Positions 26,774-36,007 of a DNA stretch of 64,000 nucleotides are shown one piece after another (position 1 is the stretch's first letter; the number at the start of each line of letters is the position of its first letter). Below the pieces are notes generated by a model. That model did not search any database. It was not told the origin of the DNA and was given only the letters and a program-made list of their open reading frames with translations. This stretch comes from an uncultured Bacteroidales bacterium (GTDB lineage: Bacteria > Bacteroidota > Bacteroidia > Bacteroidales > FEN-979): assembly GCA_903837605.1 (NCBI GenBank), contig CAILVF010000038.1:1-64000 (forward strand), read 5' to 3'. The position numbers and the translations under genes are program-made.

Positions 26774-28216
26774 ATGCTAAGTAAAATCATCAAATTCCGG
26801 GACAGCTACATCCAATACTACCAGGATCACTTTTCTTCCCTGAAATCCAATGAAGAAGACGGATTGCCATATCTCAGGGATAAGCTGTTCATTTCAATTC
26901 TGCTTATAAGTTTTCCCATTCTTGTGCTGGTGGCTGTACCCAGCATATTTGTTTCCATACAAACACATCAAACAATTATTGCGATTTTCGACACTCTTGC
27001 CTTTTTGGTCGTTATTTTCATTTTTTTTAACAGGAGAATCAGGATCAAGGCGAAAAAAATTACCTTCTCTGCCACTTTTTACATTTTGTCGGTCATACTC
27101 ATCAATTATTTCGGGATAAAAGGACCGAGTATAATCATTCTACTTTGCATTTCAGTGCTGATCACTCTCTATCAAAGTAAAAGGGCAGGATTGATCTCCG
27201 TTACCCTTAATGCAATCATATTCCTGTTATTGATGGCGATTTTACCGGTAAATTCAAACCATCTGACATTTTTCAGGGAATTTGCCCTGATATCCTGGTT
27301 AACTGTAGGGATCAATTTAATCGCCTTTAATGCCCTTGTAGTCCTGTCGGTTGCATCACTTGTTGATCAGTTGAACGAGTCATTTATTAAAGAAAGAACC
27401 TTGCAGGCCCTGTTAAAGAAGGAAAGTCAGGAACTATTAAGAGCAAAGCACAAGGCTGAAGAGAGTGACCGGCTTAAATCGGCCTTTATTGCCAATATGA
27501 GCCATGAGATACGCACTCCCATGAATGGCATTCTCGGCTTCTCATCCTTATTGGGTGAACCCGGCCTTACAGGTGAGAACCAGGCAGAGTATATCAAAGT
27601 AATTCAGAGAAGTGGTTCACGCATGCTGAATATCCTGAATGAGATTGTGGATATTTCCAGGATTGAATCAGGGCTGATGGAAGTAAATCAGCAGGAGACG
27701 AATATTAACGAGCAGATAGAATATATTTATACCCTTTTAAAACCGGAGGCTGTAAGCAAAAGATTAAGTTTATCCTATACAACAACCCTGACTGATAATC
27801 TGGCCGTTATTAAAACGGATGGAGAAAAACTGTACGCAATTCTCTCCAATCTTGTAAAAAATGCGATTAAATATACCGATAAAGGTTCAGTGGAATTTGG
27901 GTATGATCTAAGCACGGCTGTGTTGACCGGCCCGGAGACCAGGCCTGCCGAGCTGCATTTTTTTGTCAAAGATACAGGTATAGGGATCCCTGCCTCCCGC
28001 CATGAAGCCATATTCGAACGGTTTTTCCAGGCCGATGTAGCCGATGTTCAGGCCCGGCAGGGAGCCGGACTGGGCTTAGCCATTGCAAAATCCTATGCGA
28101 AAATGCTTGGGGGCAAATTATGGGTGGAAAGCGAACTGGGAAAAGGTTCTGCATTTTATTTTACCCTTCCTTACCTGGATGAATTGCATGAAATGAACAA
28201 AAAACAGATTAATTAA
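26774..28216 (+). CDS. membrane-bound sensor histidine kinase
   Basis: 480 residues. The first 210 contain six hydrophobic segments and no obvious periplasmic domain, so the input is membrane-embedded or intracellular. A short coiled coil (KKESQELLRAKHKAEESD) leads to HisKA with the phospho-His in FIANMSHEIRTPMNG near residue 242, then HATPase_c with N-box NLVKNAIKYT, G1 DTGIGIP and G2 GAGLGLAIAKS. There is no receiver domain and no adjacent response regulator. 211 bp upstream hold no other gene and no clear promoter box. Confidence 0.95.
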   Translation: MLSKIIKFRDSYIQYYQDHFSSLKSNEEDGLPYLRDKLFISILLISFPILVLVAVPSIFVSIQTHQTIIAIFDTLAFLVVIFIFFNRRIRIKAKKITFSATFYILSVILINYFGIKGPSIIILLCISVLITLYQSKRAGLISVTLNAIIFLLLMAILPVNSNHLTFFREFALISWLTVGINLIAFNALVVLSVASLVDQLNESFIKERTLQALLKKESQELLRAKHKAEESDRLKSAFIANMSHEIRTPMNGILGFSSLLGEPGLTGENQAEYIKVIQRSGSRMLNILNEIVDISRIESGLMEVNQQETNINEQIEYIYTLLKPEAVSKRLSLSYTTTLTDNLAVIKTDGEKLYAILSNLVKNAIKYTDKGSVEFGYDLSTAVLTGPETRPAELHFFVKDTGIGIPASRHEAIFERFFQADVADVQARQGAGLGLAIAKSYAKMLGGKLWVESELGKGSAFYFTLPYLDELHEMNKKQIN

Positions 28217-28236
28217 TAAATTACAAATTTTACCAG

Positions 28237-30270
28237 ATGAAAAAACAACTTGTATTTCTGATGATTACTCTTATGGCGATGATCCTTGCCGTATCGTGTA
28301 ACAACAACAAACAAAAGAGTTCCGAAACCAGGGTTGCTGCTTTTGACATTTCGGGCATCGATTCAACTCAAAAGCCCTGCAGTGATTTCGATAGTTTTGC
28401 CAACGGCAACTGGAAAAAGCATAACCCAATCCCTTCGACCGAAGGCGCCTGGGGATCTTTTGAAGTGCTGGATAAAGAGAACCGTGAAATAAAGATCAAG
28501 GGCATTATTGCCGAACTTCTGAAACAGGAGAACCCTGTTAAAGGAAGCGAAGCCCAGCTAATTACCGGTTATTACCGCTCCTACCTTGACACACTCACTA
28601 TCTCCAAACGAGGCATTACTCCTATCGTCCCCTTATCGGATAAGATCCTGGCGGCAAAAAGCAATGCCGAACTGATCGCTCTTGCCGGGGAACTGGCTAT
28701 TGTAAATATTTCAGGCCCGTTTGATGTATACGTTAGTGCGGATGACCGCAATAGTAAAATGAATGCGATATTTATGGGTCAGGACGGCTTGTCGATGGGT
28801 GACCGTAATTACTATGAGAACAAGGATTCTTCTATGGTTAAGATCAGGGCTGAATTTGTAAAGCATGTGGATAAGATGTTCTCGATGGCATCCTGGGATG
28901 TGAAGGCCCCGGGGCAAACCATTCTCGATTTCGAAACAAAGCTTGCCCTTATCCAGCTTAAAAATTTCGAAATGCGCGATCCTGTAAAGATCTATAATAA
29001 GATCCCGTTTACAGAACTTCAGAAGCTTGCACCCTCAGTTAATTGGGCTGATTATTATAAAAACTTTGGTTTGCATGCCGATACTGTAATTGTTCAGGAT
29101 AAGAACTACCTCAAAAACCTTGGCCTGCTCATCAAGTCAACCCCTGTTGGCATGCTTCAAACTTACTTCCGCTGGAAACTTCTTTCAGCCTATGCCAATC
29201 TGCTTCCCACACAATTCAATAAAGAATCGTTTCATTTCTTCAGTACGGTCATGTATGGCGTAAAAGCTCAGCGTCCCCGGGAAGAACGTGCTATCATGAG
29301 TGTTAACAGGAGGTTGGGGATGCCTCTCGGCAAACTTTATGTAGCAAAATATTTCCCTGAATCTTCCAAGAAAAAGGTTTCCGGGATGATAGAAAATGTG
29401 CGTGCCGTGTATAGTGAACGAATCGACAAACTTACATGGATGAGCGCCCCCACAAAGGAAAAAGCAAAAAAGAAGCTGGCTGCCTTTACATGGAAAATCG
29501 GGTACCCTGATACATGGAAAGATTATTCCAGCATCGATATCCAACCCGATAAATTACTCGAAAACAGTATGAGTATTGCATTGTGGGAACATAATGACAT
29601 GGTTAAAAAAGCCGGGAAACCGGTCGACAAACAGGAATGGGGAATGTCGCCTCAAACGATCAACGCATATAACAACCCGACCAACAATGAAATCGTTTTC
29701 CCTGCAGCTATCCTTCAGCCTCCGTTCTTTAATCCTGATGCCGACGATGCCATCAATTACGGGGCTATCATAGCCGTAATAGGACATGAAATGACGCATG
29801 GCTTCGACGACCAGGGTGCACAATATGACGGCAACGGGAATTTAAGTAACTGGTGGACCCCTGAAGATTCAAAGAATTTTATCGCGCTGGGTAAAAAACT
29901 GGAAGTGTATTTCAGTTCCATCGAGGTGACCAAAGGGTTTAAAATTGACGGCAAACTCACCCTGGGCGAGAATATCGCCGACCTTGGGGGATTAACTCTC
30001 GGCTATTATGCCCTTGAAAAATCCCTTGAAGGCAAACAAAAACCTGAGAAGATCGACGGATTTACATACCAGCAGAGGTTTTTCCTTGGCTGGGCGCAGG
30101 TCTGGAGGGAGAACATGACCAACGAGAGCCTTATAAACCAGGTTCAGACCAACGAACATTCCCCTGCACGCTGGAGGATTAATGCTACGCTTCCTCTGAT
30201 GAAGGAATTTTCCGATGCGTTCGGATGCAAAGGGGCTACTTCTGATTCACTGAGGATAGTGATCTGGTAG
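28237..30270 (+). CDS. M13 family metallopeptidase lipoprotein (neprilysin/PepO-like)
   Basis: 677 residues. A lipoprotein signal with the lipobox LAVSC near residue 21 places it in the envelope. The M13 N-terminal domain starts at PCSDFDSFANGNWKKHNPIP. The catalytic region has NAYNNPTNNEIVFPAAILQPP, HEMTH at about 516-520 (zinc His pair and catalytic Glu) and ENIADLGG with the third zinc ligand Glu. These are all family residues, so it should be active on peptides. It follows the histidine kinase by 20 bp and may be cotranscribed. Confidence 0.95.
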   Translation: MKKQLVFLMITLMAMILAVSCNNNKQKSSETRVAAFDISGIDSTQKPCSDFDSFANGNWKKHNPIPSTEGAWGSFEVLDKENREIKIKGIIAELLKQENPVKGSEAQLITGYYRSYLDTLTISKRGITPIVPLSDKILAAKSNAELIALAGELAIVNISGPFDVYVSADDRNSKMNAIFMGQDGLSMGDRNYYENKDSSMVKIRAEFVKHVDKMFSMASWDVKAPGQTILDFETKLALIQLKNFEMRDPVKIYNKIPFTELQKLAPSVNWADYYKNFGLHADTVIVQDKNYLKNLGLLIKSTPVGMLQTYFRWKLLSAYANLLPTQFNKESFHFFSTVMYGVKAQRPREERAIMSVNRRLGMPLGKLYVAKYFPESSKKKVSGMIENVRAVYSERIDKLTWMSAPTKEKAKKKLAAFTWKIGYPDTWKDYSSIDIQPDKLLENSMSIALWEHNDMVKKAGKPVDKQEWGMSPQTINAYNNPTNNEIVFPAAILQPPFFNPDADDAINYGAIIAVIGHEMTHGFDDQGAQYDGNGNLSNWWTPEDSKNFIALGKKLEVYFSSIEVTKGFKIDGKLTLGENIADLGGLTLGYYALEKSLEGKQKPEKIDGFTYQQRFFLGWAQVWRENMTNESLINQVQTNEHSPARWRINATLPLMKEFSDAFGCKGATSDSLRIVIW

Positions 30271-30323
30271 AAACATATATATATTTAAAATTTAACTGAT
30301 AATAACCTGACAACATTAGTATT

Positions 30324-32999
30324 ATGAAAATAATTCGCGTTAGCCTGTTTCTGATCTCTTTGCTTCTTTTAAGACTGGCGGGCTTTTCACAGATCAGCCA
30401 GGGGGGCCTCCCTTTAAGTTTTCAGAATCCGCAAGGACTTTCAGTCACCGTGCCGCTTGAAACCATGCAGGCTGTTGATGTCAACCGCCTGGTAAGTGAA
30501 GACTCCCTGAACGATATCCATAAGGATGTTCCCTGGAGATTTGGAGAGAATATTGCCGTGGACCTTGGTTTGAATAACTCCGGCCATTGGGATGTCTTGT
30601 CAAACGGAGACAGGATCTGGCGTCTTGGCATAGCCTGCCCGGGAGCTTTCTCCATCAACCTGACATTTGATCAGTATGTTTTGCCATCCGGGGCAACGCT
30701 TTTTGTATACAACACCGACAGATCAGCGGTTATTGGGGCATTTACCGATTATAACAACAGGGATGACAGTGTTTTTGCAACAACCTTGTTGCCCGGGGAC
30801 CAGATCACCATTGAGTATTTTGAACCAGCCTCAACTTCGTTTCACGGATTGCTTCATCTGAACAGGGTCACTCATGGTTACAGGGACGGCTTCAGTTATA
30901 TCAAATCCTTCGGGCAGTCGGGTTCATGCAACAACAATGTGAAATGTCCGGAGGCAGATACCTGGCAAAATCAGGTAAGATCGGCCTGTATGCTTGTTAC
31001 CGGCGGAAGTGGATTTTGTTCGGGTGCCCTTGTGAATAATACCAGCCAGGATGGCGTCCCATATATCCTTACTGCCAACCATTGTTACAGCAGCCCGGCA
31101 AGCTGGGTTTTCTGGTTCAACTGGCAGAGCCCTACCTGCCCAAACCCTTCGACTTCTCCTCCGTATAATTCAATTTCAGGGGCCACCCTGAAAGCAAAGA
31201 ATGCAGCTTCTGACTTTTGCCTTGTCCAGATGAGTTCTGTTCCTCCGGCCAATTACAGTGTTTACTATGCAGGCTGGAACAGGGTAGATTCTGCTGCAGC
31301 ATATGGAGCAGGGATACATCATCCTTCGGGCGACATTAAGAAAATATCATATTCAACCCAGGCGTTTGTTTCAAGCTCATGGAGCGGGACTCCTGCCGAT
31401 TCGCATTGGCAGGTATTCTGGAGTGACGGTATAACCGAAGGAGGTTCCTCCGGCTCTCCGATGTTTGACCAATATCACCATATCATAGGCCAGCTTCATG
31501 GCGGTCCTTCGTCCTGCACTTCCTCTCAGAAATGGGATTTCTATGGAAAATTTGCCATGTCATGGGAATATGGATCAACAGCTTCCACCAGGTTGAAAGA
31601 GTGGCTGGATCCGACCAATATTGCGGGGGATACGCTTGGCGGTTTTGACCCGAACGTTGTGCCGATAGTGCATACCCTTGCTGCCACCGATGTATCTGTA
31701 AGCTCGGCAACCCTGAACGGAACTGTAAACCCCATGGGCCTGGTTACTTCGTACCATTTTGACTGGGGGACTACAAATGCATTTGGAAATTCAACACCTA
31801 CCCTGCCGGTTGGATCAGGATCAACGCCGGTACCTGTAAACGAAGCCCTGGCAGGCCTTTCCTCCGGCACCCAGTATTTCTTCCGCGCAGTTGGCACAAC
31901 GACCACGGGCACCTATATCGGCGACACCATACATTTTACAACATCCCTGCCCACGCTTACGGTTACACCACCCGACCGGAATGTGAGCTCAGCCCCGGGC
32001 AAAACAGAATTTTACGTCAGCTCGAATATCTCCTGGACTGTTACCTGCGACGCATCCTGGTGTGATGTAACTTTATCAGGCTCCAACAACGATACCATAT
32101 TTGCAAACTTTACCGAAAACCTGGCCATAATTTCAAGAATCGCCCATATCACTGTTACCGGGACCGGGGTAACAGCACGTGTAGTTACAGTTACCCAGGA
32201 GGGAGCTCCCGTGATCCTTAACGTTGACCCTCCCACAAGGAATGTCGGGAGCCCGTCAGGGAATACGACTTTCCTGGTAACATCAAATACAAACTGGACG
32301 GTTTCAGGCAATGCCGGCTGGATCACAGTTACCCCGTCAGGCAGCGGGAATGACACTATCCATGTTACTTTTACTGAGAATACAGTAATAACAGGCAGAA
32401 CCGCAACCATCACTGTTTCTGCTGCAAGCATCGGTTCTGTTGAGGTGACTGTGGTACAAGCGGGTGCAACACCTGTGCTTGACATAAGCCCGGCCAGTCA
32501 AAATGTTACTTATGTACAGGGAAGTACTGATTTCACTGTAACATCAAATACTGACTGGACTGTAACAAGCGATGTTGCCTGGTGCACTGTCACCTCAGGT
32601 GGCAGCGGCAACGGGACCATTGTTGCAAACTACCTTGAAAATACAGCAACCCTGGCCCGTTCAGCCACCATTTCGGTGTCTGCAGCCAGCCTGCCGGTTC
32701 ATACCGTAACGGTTATACAGGCGAAATCATCCGCCGGCATTGGCGAACAGGATGACAATGATCTGAAGATAATACCAAATCCCACAAAAGGCAGGTTCAT
32801 TATTGTTCCTGCAGCCGGCTATCTCAGCGACATTGAAGTACAGGTCGCGGATATGGACGGCAGGCTTATCCTGAAGAGAATTTTCAGCGGGGAAAAGGAG
32901 TATGAAGTTGATCTCACTTCGGCATCAGCAGGAACTTACCAGGTTATAATTCGTTTTAAGGATAAACTGGTAGTGAGGAAGCTGGTTATTAATAAATAG
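30324..32999 (+). CDS. secreted trypsin-like serine protease with three BACON domains and T9SS type-A domain
   Basis: 891 residues. After a signal peptide (to FSQ near residue 23) comes a pro-region, then an S1-type protease resembling lysyl endopeptidases: His in LTANHCY near 252, Asp in ASDFCLVQ near 296 and Ser in GGSSGSPMFD near 375. An FN3-like segment (about 450-540) is followed by three BACON-type domains (about 542-630, 630-715, 716-800), each with NTxWTVT and GN(D/G)TI landmarks. The last 80 residues (IIPNPTKGRFIIVP ... YQVIIRFKDKLVVRKLVI) are a type-A sorting domain. Expected on the surface or in the medium, degrading protein. The next gene begins one base after the stop. Confidence 0.93.
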   Translation: MKIIRVSLFLISLLLLRLAGFSQISQGGLPLSFQNPQGLSVTVPLETMQAVDVNRLVSEDSLNDIHKDVPWRFGENIAVDLGLNNSGHWDVLSNGDRIWRLGIACPGAFSINLTFDQYVLPSGATLFVYNTDRSAVIGAFTDYNNRDDSVFATTLLPGDQITIEYFEPASTSFHGLLHLNRVTHGYRDGFSYIKSFGQSGSCNNNVKCPEADTWQNQVRSACMLVTGGSGFCSGALVNNTSQDGVPYILTANHCYSSPASWVFWFNWQSPTCPNPSTSPPYNSISGATLKAKNAASDFCLVQMSSVPPANYSVYYAGWNRVDSAAAYGAGIHHPSGDIKKISYSTQAFVSSSWSGTPADSHWQVFWSDGITEGGSSGSPMFDQYHHIIGQLHGGPSSCTSSQKWDFYGKFAMSWEYGSTASTRLKEWLDPTNIAGDTLGGFDPNVVPIVHTLAATDVSVSSATLNGTVNPMGLVTSYHFDWGTTNAFGNSTPTLPVGSGSTPVPVNEALAGLSSGTQYFFRAVGTTTTGTYIGDTIHFTTSLPTLTVTPPDRNVSSAPGKTEFYVSSNISWTVTCDASWCDVTLSGSNNDTIFANFTENLAIISRIAHITVTGTGVTARVVTVTQEGAPVILNVDPPTRNVGSPSGNTTFLVTSNTNWTVSGNAGWITVTPSGSGNDTIHVTFTENTVITGRTATITVSAASIGSVEVTVVQAGATPVLDISPASQNVTYVQGSTDFTVTSNTDWTVTSDVAWCTVTSGGSGNGTIVANYLENTATLARSATISVSAASLPVHTVTVIQAKSSAGIGEQDDNDLKIIPNPTKGRFIIVPAAGYLSDIEVQVADMDGRLILKRIFSGEKEYEVDLTSASAGTYQVIIRFKDKLVVRKLVINK

Positions 33000-33000
33000 G

Positions 33001-34530
33001 ATGAAATACAAGCTGTTCTGGGGGCTGTTTTTCATTGCAGTAATTTCTTCCTGCTCAAACAGCGGGGACGGGAAATCCAAATCCCCTGCGACCCTGACAA
33101 TTTCAAGGGACCAGCTGCTCAACAAGATCAAGGGCGGCTGGGCCGGACAAACTATCGGGGTATGTTACGGAGGGCCTTCGGAGTTCAAGTTTAACAGCCT
33201 GATCCAGGACTATTTCCCCATAGTGTTCGACAGCAGCATCGTTAATAAGTATTATAATAACGATGACATCTATATGGACCTCACTTTTGTTGGTGTGATC
33301 GACCGCCTCGGGCCCGACGCTCCCGCTGATTCGTTTGCCATGGCTTTCGCCCATGCCGGATATGGGCTATGGCACGCCAACCAGGCCGGACGATACAATA
33401 TACTGAATGGCCTGATGCCTCCTGAATCGGGGTACTGGAAAAATAACCCGCATGCCGATGATATCGATTACCAGATCGAATCGGATTTTGCCGGATTAAT
33501 GTCTCCCGGGATGCCTAACTATGCATCGGAGATCTCCGACAAAATCGGCCATATCATGAATTACGGGGACGGATGGTATGGAGGAGTGTTTGTAGGAGCC
33601 ATGTATTCCATGGCTTTCATTTCAGACGATATGGAATCTGTTGTTACAGAAGCCTTGAAAACTATCCCTGCCAAGAGTGATTTCAGAAAATGTATCCAAA
33701 CAGTGATTGACTGCTACAAAAAAAACCCGGGGGACTGGAAAGCAGCCTGGTATGAAGTTGAAAAACGATGGACTGAAGATAAGGGCTGTCCCGATGGAGT
33801 CTTCTCAGGATTGGATATCGATGCCAAGCTCAATGCATCTTATATCGTCACGGGGCTTCTTTTCGGACATGGAGATTATGAAAGGACTATTGACATTGCC
33901 ACACGCTGCGGACAGGATTCTGACTGTAATCCTGCCAATGCAGGGGGAATACTGGGAACAATGATCGGATACGATAAAATCCCGTCGAAATTCATTGAGC
34001 CTTTGAAATATATCGAAAACAAAAAGCAGATCTTCACGCCTTATTCCCTGAATGAGGTATATCAAACCACACTGAAACACTGCCTGCAGTCTGTTGAAAG
34101 GAACGGAGGCAGTATAAACGGGAACGAAATAAGTATTGCTGTACAGGTTCCCAAAGCCGTGAAGTTTGAGAAGAGTTTTGAAGGGATCAAACCCGTCGCT
34201 ATGATAGGTACCCAATGGGACAGTTACAGGCTTAGCATCAAACAAAATTGCTATGAACTCAGTTTTAATGGTTGCGGGATAGCAATACGGGGTGAAGCGA
34301 AAACCGATGTAACCAGCCTTAAAGGTTATACCGCAAAGATCGGGATCAGCATCGACGGGAGACCTTCAGATACCGCCATTATGCCATCCGCATTCCATGA
34401 CCGTAAAACAGATATCTACTGGAACTACGATCTTAAGCCCGGTAAACATGAAATTTCACTGCGGATCATCAATCCCTTAGAAGGAGCATGGGTCCAGGTC
34501 AATAGCAGCATAGTATACGCCAGGGAATGA
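33001..34530 (+). CDS. ADP-ribosylglycohydrolase family lipoprotein
   Basis: 509 residues. A lipoprotein signal with the lipobox VISSC near residue 18 precedes an ADP-ribosylglycohydrolase domain starting at LLNKIKGGWAGQTIGVCYGG. Family metal-site motifs are recognisable as NNDDIYMDLTFV and GQDSDCNPANAGGILG (the usual GDTDT region). About 170 residues after the domain (from 345) look like a beta-rich accessory module. The family removes ADP-ribose from proteins or other targets; an exported version would have to act in the envelope or outside, so the true substrate may be different. Only one base separates it from the protease gene. Confidence 0.9.
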   Translation: MKYKLFWGLFFIAVISSCSNSGDGKSKSPATLTISRDQLLNKIKGGWAGQTIGVCYGGPSEFKFNSLIQDYFPIVFDSSIVNKYYNNDDIYMDLTFVGVIDRLGPDAPADSFAMAFAHAGYGLWHANQAGRYNILNGLMPPESGYWKNNPHADDIDYQIESDFAGLMSPGMPNYASEISDKIGHIMNYGDGWYGGVFVGAMYSMAFISDDMESVVTEALKTIPAKSDFRKCIQTVIDCYKKNPGDWKAAWYEVEKRWTEDKGCPDGVFSGLDIDAKLNASYIVTGLLFGHGDYERTIDIATRCGQDSDCNPANAGGILGTMIGYDKIPSKFIEPLKYIENKKQIFTPYSLNEVYQTTLKHCLQSVERNGGSINGNEISIAVQVPKAVKFEKSFEGIKPVAMIGTQWDSYRLSIKQNCYELSFNGCGIAIRGEAKTDVTSLKGYTAKIGISIDGRPSDTAIMPSAFHDRKTDIYWNYDLKPGKHEISLRIINPLEGAWVQVNSSIVYARE

Positions 34531-34585
34531 TGATGAGGCTCTCCTGTTAATACTTTCTCCGGATGTCACGGTAAACAGCATTCCA

Positions 34586-36007
34586 ATGCACATGGATCTC
34601 AAAGGCATCTATCCTAACCACCGGCAATTCTTTCTGACAGCCCTGCTGCTGTTCCTTCACTTTTTTCTTTATTCACAGACTTTTGAATTTAAAGGCATTA
34701 TCAGGGATGAACAAACCCTTAAACCCATTCCCGATGTCAATATCAAAGTGACAGGAACAAACACGGGGACGGCAACCGATCAATCGGGCAGGTTTGCATT
34801 GAGATTCGGGAAAATACCTGTTTCACTGGTATTTTCCTGCGTCGGATATGAGGAAGAGAATTTCAGGGTCAGCAAGATCACTGCAAGTCAGATCGAATTC
34901 TTTATGCGGTCCAAAGCCTATAACCTTAAGGAAATGAATGTTACTGCAAACAATTATTCATTTCTCTTCAAAGACCGGGATTATTCTGTTCTGGATTACG
35001 AATTGGCGGAGGAGAATGTGCTCATACTCGTCTTCCGTACACTGTTAAACCAGTCCCGGCTGGTTCTGCTTAACCGGACCGGAGACACCCTGGCGGTTTC
35101 AACTTTGCCGGAGATCCCATCCGCTCGGTTGTATAAGGACTTCCTCCGCAATATCCATTACTGTTCAAAGCAGGGAAATGCATACCAGTGTTCATATGAC
35201 CGGGATATTAAGTCCCTTGAATTCTTATTCAGGACCAGGCTTGACTCCCTTCAAACTTTGTTCAAACCGTTTATTTTTAAATTAAATGACCACATTTATT
35301 TCCAGGAAAAGATCTATGGCGGATTTGGGACCAGCTTCGGTTTTATCGAGCCGGGAAAAGGGAAAAAGTACATCCGCCAGGTAATAAACAAGAAAAAGAT
35401 CACAGAATATTTTGACGACCAGGTTTTCTATCAGAGGTGGAATATCAATTATCCTGCCCAGCAGAACTTCAGCGGACCGGCTTCAGATGGATTTATTATT
35501 ACAGACCAGGCATTTGACTTTTCAATTGGTGATACCAGCGGGGGAGTTTACGATAAAAGCGAAGCCAGAGCTCATGTGTTCGAGTACTTTAAGATGACTT
35601 TCCCTGTCATCAGGACAAAGGACAATTCCATTGCATTTTTCAATTTCGGCAGCGACGTGATTGAAATGATGGATAAGGATGGCAAATTCCTTAACAAAAT
35701 CCCCATTACCTTCCACAAGGGGTCAATGTCGAAATACGATTCTGCCACCCGGGTCAGTTTGCCGGAAACGGGATGGCGCTGGGGCACGATGATACTGGTT
35801 GATGAAAACAACCGCGACATGTATACTCTTTTCTTCAAGAATGACATGGTAAGGATCCACCGGATTGATTTGGAAACCGGGCAACTGCATAAAGGGACCA
35901 TATTGCCCCTGCCCTACCCTGAAAAAATTGAGATATACGATGGTGAAGCTTATTTTCTGAATAAGGGATTGAATGAAAACTGGAAACTGGTAAGATGCAA
36001 ACTATAA
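34586..36007 (+). CDS. carboxypeptidase-regulatory-like domain protein with a propeller-like C-part
   Basis: 473 residues. A signal peptide (to YSQ) is followed by a carboxypeptidase-regulatory-like beta sandwich (TFEFKGIIRDEQTLKPIPDVNIKVTGTNTGTATDQSGRF), as in TonB-linked proteins of the phylum. The rest resembles a six-bladed propeller (repeats such as VLVFRTLLNQSRLVLLN, ... FFNFGSDVIEMMDKDGKFLNKIP). There is no plug or barrel, so it is not a receptor. The gene ends in TAATG, the A-T-G starting the next gene. Confidence 0.75.
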   Translation: MHMDLKGIYPNHRQFFLTALLLFLHFFLYSQTFEFKGIIRDEQTLKPIPDVNIKVTGTNTGTATDQSGRFALRFGKIPVSLVFSCVGYEEENFRVSKITASQIEFFMRSKAYNLKEMNVTANNYSFLFKDRDYSVLDYELAEENVLILVFRTLLNQSRLVLLNRTGDTLAVSTLPEIPSARLYKDFLRNIHYCSKQGNAYQCSYDRDIKSLEFLFRTRLDSLQTLFKPFIFKLNDHIYFQEKIYGGFGTSFGFIEPGKGKKYIRQVINKKKITEYFDDQVFYQRWNINYPAQQNFSGPASDGFIITDQAFDFSIGDTSGGVYDKSEARAHVFEYFKMTFPVIRTKDNSIAFFNFGSDVIEMMDKDGKFLNKIPITFHKGSMSKYDSATRVSLPETGWRWGTMILVDENNRDMYTLFFKNDMVRIHRIDLETGQLHKGTILPLPYPEKIEIYDGEAYFLNKGLNENWKLVRCKL